Shown here piece by piece: positions 59,381-64,000 of a stretch of DNA of 64,000 nucleotides. The DNA comes from JACKDW01 sp964621785 (GTDB lineage Bacteria > Myxococcota_A > Polyangia > Nannocystales > Nannocystaceae), in contig CAZUPD010000021.1 of assembly GCA_964621785.1 (NCBI GenBank), positions 1 through 64,000 on the forward strand. Reading direction: 5' to 3'. A program made the position numbers and the translations under genes. The notes under the pieces are model-generated. The model did not search any database and was not told the DNA's origin. It worked only from the letters and a program-made list of their open reading frames with translations. Every line of letters begins with the position of its first letter. Within the stretch, counting starts at the first letter, position 1.

Positions 59381-59423
59381 GTGTTGATACAATCAATTCA
59401 GATGTACGAGCATGAGGTTTGTG

Positions 59424-60218
59424 TCACCGACGGTCGGTCGATTCGAACAGGCGATCGGCAGAGTCGCTGACAAAACCCGAAAACAACTCGCCACCGACCG
59501 GGTGGCGCAGGGCAAACTCGTAGTAGCAACCCGGGATCGAAAGTGGACCGTCGGCGAACGGGACCGAGGTCGGGGCCGCGAGCGTCGAGGCCTGCTCGAG
59601 TCCGATGTCGGCTGTGCCCTTGATCACCCCGCCACTGTGGTTGAGGACAAATCCCGCCGCCTCGAGAATCGAGCACAACTCGGCCAAGCTAGCGACCGAG
59701 CGCAGGGCGTTGGCCGAAACCGTAAAGTGGTTGGCGCGATAGCCAAATGCAGCCATCCACGCGGCGTACTCGCTCTCGCGTCGCAGCGCTTCGTAGGTCG
59801 ATTGGGCGACCGGTGCCCACGGACGTCCACAGTTGCAAAAGGTGGGCGAGGTGATCGCGTTGTGCGGGATCTGGGCGACCAAGTCGGCGATCGTTGTGCG
59901 AGCATCGTTCGTCAGCTCGTCGACCAGTAGCTCGCTGATAAAAACCTTGGGGAGTTGGGGCTGGGGCGGGTCGTAGTGATGGGCGCGTAGTCGTTTGCGG
60001 ATGAAGCGATAGGAGCCGCCGTGGCGATAGCCCGCAGTGAGAAACGGACGCGCAAGGTGTTCGAGGCCCGCTGGACCAGCGAACGTGCGCAGGGCGATGT
60101 GGTCGTTGAGCACCACGTCGCCGCGGTCGTGCAGCAGTCGGTGAATCGCCTGCGCCTGCGGGTTGATCGCGGTGTAGTCGCGCCAGAGGTCGGCAAACAG
60201 TCGCCCGAGGTCGTGCAT
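59424..60218 (-). CDS. DUF1338 (2-oxoadipate dioxygenase-like) protein
   Basis: A 264-residue protein from ATG 60218. VLNDHIALRTF (first His ligand), ANHFTVSANAL (second His) and YYEFALRHPV (Glu ligand) are the three iron ligands of the DUF1338 fold, known from HglS/YdcJ, which converts 2-oxoadipate to D-2-hydroxyglutarate. This copy is shorter than HglS (about 460) and resembles the short plant/bacterial form. It could act in lysine catabolism. Translation upstream of the ATG is not family-like. Divergent from the gene at 60486. Confidence 0.82.
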   Translation of the reverse strand: MHDLGRLFADLWRDYTAINPQAQAIHRLLHDRGDVVLNDHIALRTFAGPAGLEHLARPFLTAGYRHGGSYRFIRKRLRAHHYDPPQPQLPKVFISELLVDELTNDARTTIADLVAQIPHNAITSPTFCNCGRPWAPVAQSTYEALRRESEYAAWMAAFGYRANHFTVSANALRSVASLAELCSILEAAGFVLNHSGGVIKGTADIGLEQASTLAAPTSVPFADGPLSIPGCYYEFALRHPVGGELFSGFVSDSADRLFESTDRR

Positions 60219-60485
60219 GCAAAAGAGGTAGCGCAAGTTCGAGAACCGTGCGCGGGTCATTTGGACGATGGATTCGGTGCACGGCCAACAGACCTCTGCG
60301 AATCGCCGGGAATGCGACGCCCCCGTTGTGGTGCCTGTAGGCCACACATCTCGCACGTCATGTCGCGGCCGGCCCAAGATCGTCGGTTCCCCAGATTCGT
60401 CGCGCGATGGATGTTTTCGCGGGATGATGCGATACTCGAGCTCGCGCATCGCCCCCCGCGTTTGGGTTGCGGTCGAGGAGTCCCT

Positions 60486-62471
60486 ATGAAAACCCCTCAA
60501 GCCTGTTTCAGATTCTTACCCACGGCTCTGCTTGCACTGGCGATCGGCTGTAATTCGCCGACCTCGTCGGGCAGCGACAGCGACAGCGACAGCGATTCCG
60601 ATTCGCAGACGACCGACAGCGAAGACAGTGAAACCGATGGCGAGGCAGGGTCGGATACCGATGGCGGCCTGCCCGAACCGTCCGAGCTCGCCGGCTTTGA
60701 CCGCTTTGTCCTGCGCGTCGATGACTCCCCACCTCCGCCGCTGACCCTGGTGATGAACCACCAAGATTCGATCGACTTCTTTGGTTCCCAGGCGGCCGAG
60801 CTCAAACTCATCGACATCGACCCTACGCCGATGTTGGAAAATGCGTTGGCCACCATCCAAAATGCGTGCGGGGAGAAGTGGAAACTCGACAACAAAAATC
60901 CACAGCCCAATTGTCAGCTGACCGATCTCGGCAAGACGTTTGGGTCCAACTGGCAACACTCGCCCGAGTATTCGATGGTGCGGCTGTTGGCGATGACGCC
61001 GGCCAATGCCGATATGCGGGGGACCCCGTTCGACAAGTTGGCCGACATCATGGACTCGAACGAACAGAACTTCCCGGAGGGATTTGCCGGGATGCTGACC
61101 GACACCCTCGAGATCGAGCGCACCGATCCACTTTTGCCACTCGGGGCATTGGTCGCGGCTGTGAAGGAGACGCTGCTCCAGCATCCCGCTGTCAATCCTG
61201 ATGGGACATTGGGGGTGACACTCGATGATGCCCTCAAGGACATGCGTCCACTGGCCGACAAATTTGGCCCGGTCGACGACCACCCGGGGGTACTGCTTCC
61301 CGACAGCATCGATAACCCCGACGGCTTCGAGACCAAAAGCGATGCCATCAACCACGACACCTTCCAGATGAAAGTCGTGGCCGGCAGTAACCTGCGGTTT
61401 GTCGACGGGGTCGACCTGTCGCATGGCGGAGGGGACATGTTCCTCCTGCGCGACGATGCCGAAAACGTGCTCGACCTGAAGTTCACGGGGGCCAACGAGA
61501 GCAATCTCGAAATCAAAGGCATCAACGATCCTCCGACGATGGATATGCGGATGCGGATCAACGAATTTCAGGGGGACGTTGAGCCGTGCCTCACACCTTT
61601 GGAAAGTTGTCAGACCAACCTTCCAGATGCAGTCAGCAGCGACGCTCCTGAGACCAACGTCTGGCGGGTCCCCCTGTGGAGCATGGAGCGGCTCGTCGGC
61701 CAAGCGGGTTTTCGCTCGTACAAAGATGACCCCGAAGATTACTCAAAGGACATCTCCAAGGATCTTTGCATCTTCGCCGGCTCCGGGAATAGCTGCTACA
61801 TCGGCCTCAAGCTCGGGCAAGACCCGGCTCCCGAAGGGTGGATGGAAATCTACCTCGACGAGGATCTCTTCAACCCCAACGGCTTCCCCAAACCCCAATA
61901 CTTTTGGGAGCTATTTGTCGATATCGCAGAAGTCGCGTTCCACGATGTCGACCCCGACAATCCCGGGGACGAGATTGGCGAGGATCAACCTCCGACCTTC
62001 GCCCTGACCAAACTCAGCATCGGGGTCACGGCCGACGAGCTGATCGCCCAGATCCGGCAGTCACTCGAGGATCAAGAAGACATCATGAGCGACTTGATTC
62101 TCGGGCGTTACTGGAAAAACAACCACGCGCTCGACTTCTACTACCGCCGTGCCAGCGACGGGCAGTTGTACCTGTTTTTCGCCAACCACGAGGATTTGCG
62201 GCCGCATCCCAACGACCCCAACACCGCGCTGCAACCGGAATATGCAAACCCCGGGTTCTTCTCGTGTCCGCAGGTCGATGAATCCTGCAAACAGTCGCAG
62301 CTCAACATCTCGGGGGTCAGCGACGTGACCCACGAAAAACTCCGGCTCAAACGCGGATGGAACAATTTGTACATGCAAGACGATCTTGACCAAATTTACG
62401 AGGTTCGTTTCTACGTGCCGGAAAACCGTGAAGCTTCCAAGATCTGGGCCTATGTTCGTCCCGCCGTCTAA
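60486..62471 (+). CDS. Large lipoprotein A, tandem paralogue pair
   Basis: A 661-residue lipoprotein: lipobox AIGC, then a short SDSDSD linker and a roughly 600-residue domain with no family name. It shares ordered blocks with the next gene: YSMVRLLAMTPANADMRG, PKPQYFWELFVDIAEVAFHD and LTKLSIGVTADELIAQI. The C-terminal region is beta-rich (LDFYYRRASDGQLYLFFAN). GAGGAG five bases before ATG 60486 fixes the start. Role unknown, surface-exposed. Motif copy at 62368. Confidence 0.8.
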   Translation: MKTPQACFRFLPTALLALAIGCNSPTSSGSDSDSDSDSDSQTTDSEDSETDGEAGSDTDGGLPEPSELAGFDRFVLRVDDSPPPPLTLVMNHQDSIDFFGSQAAELKLIDIDPTPMLENALATIQNACGEKWKLDNKNPQPNCQLTDLGKTFGSNWQHSPEYSMVRLLAMTPANADMRGTPFDKLADIMDSNEQNFPEGFAGMLTDTLEIERTDPLLPLGALVAAVKETLLQHPAVNPDGTLGVTLDDALKDMRPLADKFGPVDDHPGVLLPDSIDNPDGFETKSDAINHDTFQMKVVAGSNLRFVDGVDLSHGGGDMFLLRDDAENVLDLKFTGANESNLEIKGINDPPTMDMRMRINEFQGDVEPCLTPLESCQTNLPDAVSSDAPETNVWRVPLWSMERLVGQAGFRSYKDDPEDYSKDISKDLCIFAGSGNSCYIGLKLGQDPAPEGWMEIYLDEDLFNPNGFPKPQYFWELFVDIAEVAFHDVDPDNPGDEIGEDQPPTFALTKLSIGVTADELIAQIRQSLEDQEDIMSDLILGRYWKNNHALDFYYRRASDGQLYLFFANHEDLRPHPNDPNTALQPEYANPGFFSCPQVDESCKQSQLNISGVSDVTHEKLRLKRGWNNLYMQDDLDQIYEVRFYVPENREASKIWAYVRPAV

Positions 62472-62495
62472 CCTCGAAAAAGCAGCGCACCTACC

Positions 62496-64000
62496 ATGAC
62501 GAATCTGTTTGGCAAACTCCGTCCCCTCCTCAGCTGTGTGGCGCTCGGCCTGTGCCTCAGTGCCTGTGTGCAAGAGGTCACCCTCGAAGAAAAACCCGAT
62601 CCGGTCGAGATGGAGGTCGGGGAGGTTCGCACCGTCGAGATGCGTCACTGGCGGTTCGAGGTGAAAAAGTTCGAGATGCAACTCGACCTAGAGGCCCTCA
62701 AGGCGATGCCCGAGAAGGTCCTGCGCGAAACCTGGATGGTCGACTTGGACGTCCGTCCGCTGATCATCAACTCGCTCGACAAGCTGCTCAACATGCCGCC
62801 CGACGAGATCGATCAGCTCCCGGATGCCGAGTACAACATGTGGCACCTGCTGACGATGACCGCCGATACGGCCGATCTGCGGGGGACCAGTTTGGAGTCG
62901 CTGTTGGAGGTTGGCGAGGGGGTCGGGCTCGCGCCTTCGCGGGTGCTCGCCGATCTCGTCGAAGTCGAGGTCGATCAGCCGATCATTCCGCTCGAGATGA
63001 TTGCAGATGCAGTGATCGTCAACATGATCGAGACCCACCCCAGCGCCCAATTTCGCCGGGGTCCGGTTGACGAAGCCCATCCCGACGGCCTCTACCCGGT
63101 CACCCCGGGCACGCTGCCGGTGAGTATGTGGGATGTGGTCACCGACTTCGCCGAGCTGCCGATCCAATTCGGCCCGTCGCCCATCGCTACCGAGCACGGG
63201 TACCATCCCGGCTTCATTGCAGATACATCGGGTCTCAAGGCGACGACAGCCGACTTTTCGATGGCCGTTCAGGTCGACCTCAATGCGTTTTCGTATGAGG
63301 GCCTCGACATGTCGACCACGAGTATCGGCGCCGTCAACAGCACCGCCAGCCAGATCCGCGATGTGTTCGACTTCAACAATCCCGACTGGCTCAAGCTCGA
63401 AGGACTCAAGCAGGATTTGGTGATCGACGAGCTGACAATGTCGATTTTCGAGGCGCCGGTGTTTATCTCCGGGGGCACGTCGCGCGACCCGGCCCCGCTC
63501 GGCAACTCCGAGGTATGGGACCGGGCGCCGTGGGAGTTCGAACGCCTGCTGGCCGATGTCGCAGTGTTGCGGGCGAGCGAGGTGTCGGAGCACTGTACGG
63601 TGTACCAGCCCGAGGGCACGTTAGAAGAACCGTTTGATGCCGTGCAGGCCTGCTTCGAAGCAGACGCGTGGGTGTCGATCTCGGTCGACCAAAAAGTCGA
63701 GCTCGACGAGCAGCCGCCACCGCCATCCTACTTTTGGGACATGTTGCTAGAAATCGCGCAGTCCCTCCTCCACAATGGCGGAATCGCCGAAGGAGCCGGA
63801 AGCGTTGCCCTGACCCTCCGCGATATCCCAACCGGTGTGGATACAGAGGAATTGGTCAACGAAATCAAGACCAACATCATGAGTAATCCAGAGGCGATGG
63901 CCGACTTTGCATCGCTTTTAAACAAGAGCCACATCGGCGACCCCGACTTCTACTACTATGTCCCACGGGTCGACAATTCGGATGCGATCAAGGGTGACTA
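62496..64000 (+). CDS. Large lipoprotein B, paralogue of A, cut by window edge
   Basis: At least 501 residues, open at 64000. From ATG 62496 the signal peptide ends at lipobox LSAC. It aligns with the preceding protein over its length: YNMWHLLTMTADTADLRG against YSMVRLLAMTPANADMRG, PPSYFWDMLLEIAQSLLHNG against PKPQYFWELFVDIAEVAFHD, and LTLRDIPTGVDTEELVNEI against LTKLSIGVTADELIAQI. It begins 24 bases after the first gene, so they form an operon made by tandem duplication. There is no Ser/Asp linker. Motif copies lie at 63002 and 63218. Confidence 0.83.
   Translation, partial: MTNLFGKLRPLLSCVALGLCLSACVQEVTLEEKPDPVEMEVGEVRTVEMRHWRFEVKKFEMQLDLEALKAMPEKVLRETWMVDLDVRPLIINSLDKLLNMPPDEIDQLPDAEYNMWHLLTMTADTADLRGTSLESLLEVGEGVGLAPSRVLADLVEVEVDQPIIPLEMIADAVIVNMIETHPSAQFRRGPVDEAHPDGLYPVTPGTLPVSMWDVVTDFAELPIQFGPSPIATEHGYHPGFIADTSGLKATTADFSMAVQVDLNAFSYEGLDMSTTSIGAVNSTASQIRDVFDFNNPDWLKLEGLKQDLVIDELTMSIFEAPVFISGGTSRDPAPLGNSEVWDRAPWEFERLLADVAVLRASEVSEHCTVYQPEGTLEEPFDAVQACFEADAWVSISVDQKVELDEQPPPPSYFWDMLLEIAQSLLHNGGIAEGAGSVALTLRDIPTGVDTEELVNEIKTNIMSNPEAMADFASLLNKSHIGDPDFYYYVPRVDNSDAIKGD

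Larger units (their letters stand above)
1735..63227. repeat. Dispersed degenerate palindrome TGYANNTRCA, 42 copies
   Basis: Hand-counted start positions: 1735, 3599, 4609, 5929, 7410, 8812, 10255, 12412, 14280, 14442, 15005, 16795, 17128, 19803, 19880, 20397, 24617, 24972, 25311, 25978, 32833, 34525, 35385, 37480, 37546, 37552, 37617, 41443, 43400, 44021, 44388, 44633, 45185, 49267, 52681, 54293, 55526, 56415, 59233, 62368, 63002, 63218. At about 62% GC I estimate two expected by chance in 64 kb. Copies fall in genes and gaps alike. The longest empty stretch is 25988-32832. Intergenic copies sit near gene ends. Confidence 0.85.

Noticed and set aside
60516..61703. 395-codon open frame antisense to lipoprotein A
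   Set aside because: GC-rich coding sequence gives long open frames on the opposite strand. The plus-strand gene has a signal peptide, a strong RBS and a paralogue next door.
1..64000. tRNA, rRNA, insertion sequences and prophage genes
   Set aside because: Searched by eye for T-loop-like GGTTCGAATCC strings, transposase motifs and terminal repeats. None was convincing.

Overview
The window is GC-rich (roughly 60-65% by eye), densely coded DNA that looks like a chromosomal segment of a predatory or marine myxobacterium, most likely family Nannocystaceae (Nannocystis, Enhygromyxa or Plesiocystis type). The reasons are: many lipoproteins whose lipobox Cys is followed by a long Ser/Thr/Asp linker (genes at 5825, 40227, 42951, 58175, 60486); a trypsin-like protease with a MYXO-CTERM-like Cys-TM-Arg tail; a fibro-slime protein; a DUF4832/DUF4874 protein; a solitary J-like/Hsp70 operon; and many uncharacterised secreted proteins. 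No rRNA, tRNA, transposase, integrase, CRISPR array or phage gene was found.

Layout. 0-8.7 kb: an EAD1-domain membrane protein, a DUF4345 protein, a GNAT-like acyltransferase, a sulfotransferase-like protein, a purple-acid-phosphatase-like lipoprotein, an Smr-like protein and a protein built of three 10-Cys modules. 8.8-13.3 kb: an operon of atypical Hsp70, degenerate J protein and a membrane-anchored repeat protein. 13.5-19.4 kb: a YscJ-like lipoprotein, a sigma factor, PilZ, a CobA-HemD fusion and trypsin. 19.8-25.8 kb: a MoxR ATPase paired with a 702-residue TIKI-like protein, a LysM-MepA endopeptidase and an MBL hydrolase. 26-30.1 kb: a steroid 5-alpha-reductase/DUF4499 pair, an SDR, and a TetR-OYE operon with a double operator. 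31-37.2 kb: the mitomycin-repair helicase/exonuclease pair MrfA-MrfB, with MrfB greatly enlarged, coupled to a lipoprotein. 37.9-40.1 kb: a cytochrome c lipoprotein abutting an orphan DNA methyltransferase. 40-49.6 kb: secreted lipoproteins, an MFS transporter, a HIT hydrolase and an FGE-like/beta-propeller fusion. 49.7-55.5 kb: a tight operon of GCS2-CBS ligase, TPR-like, CBM9-like and CAP-domain proteins, possibly with a DUF4915 protein. 55.7-64 kb: a DUF-type cytoplasmic protein, a YihY/BrkB membrane protein, a VWA lipoprotein, a DUF1338 enzyme and two tandem paralogous large lipoproteins, the second cut by the window edge.

The strongest unexplained signal is not a gene. A degenerate 10-bp palindrome, TGYANNTRCA, occurs 42 times by hand count (about one per 1.5 kb), against about two expected at this base composition. 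It lies both inside genes and between them. Two loci carrying it are also short tandem duplications (19771-19922 and 37480-37632), and coding copies often use AT-ending Ala/Thr codons. It behaves like a genome-wide architectural or recognition word comparable to cyanobacterial HIP1, and I know of no description of it.
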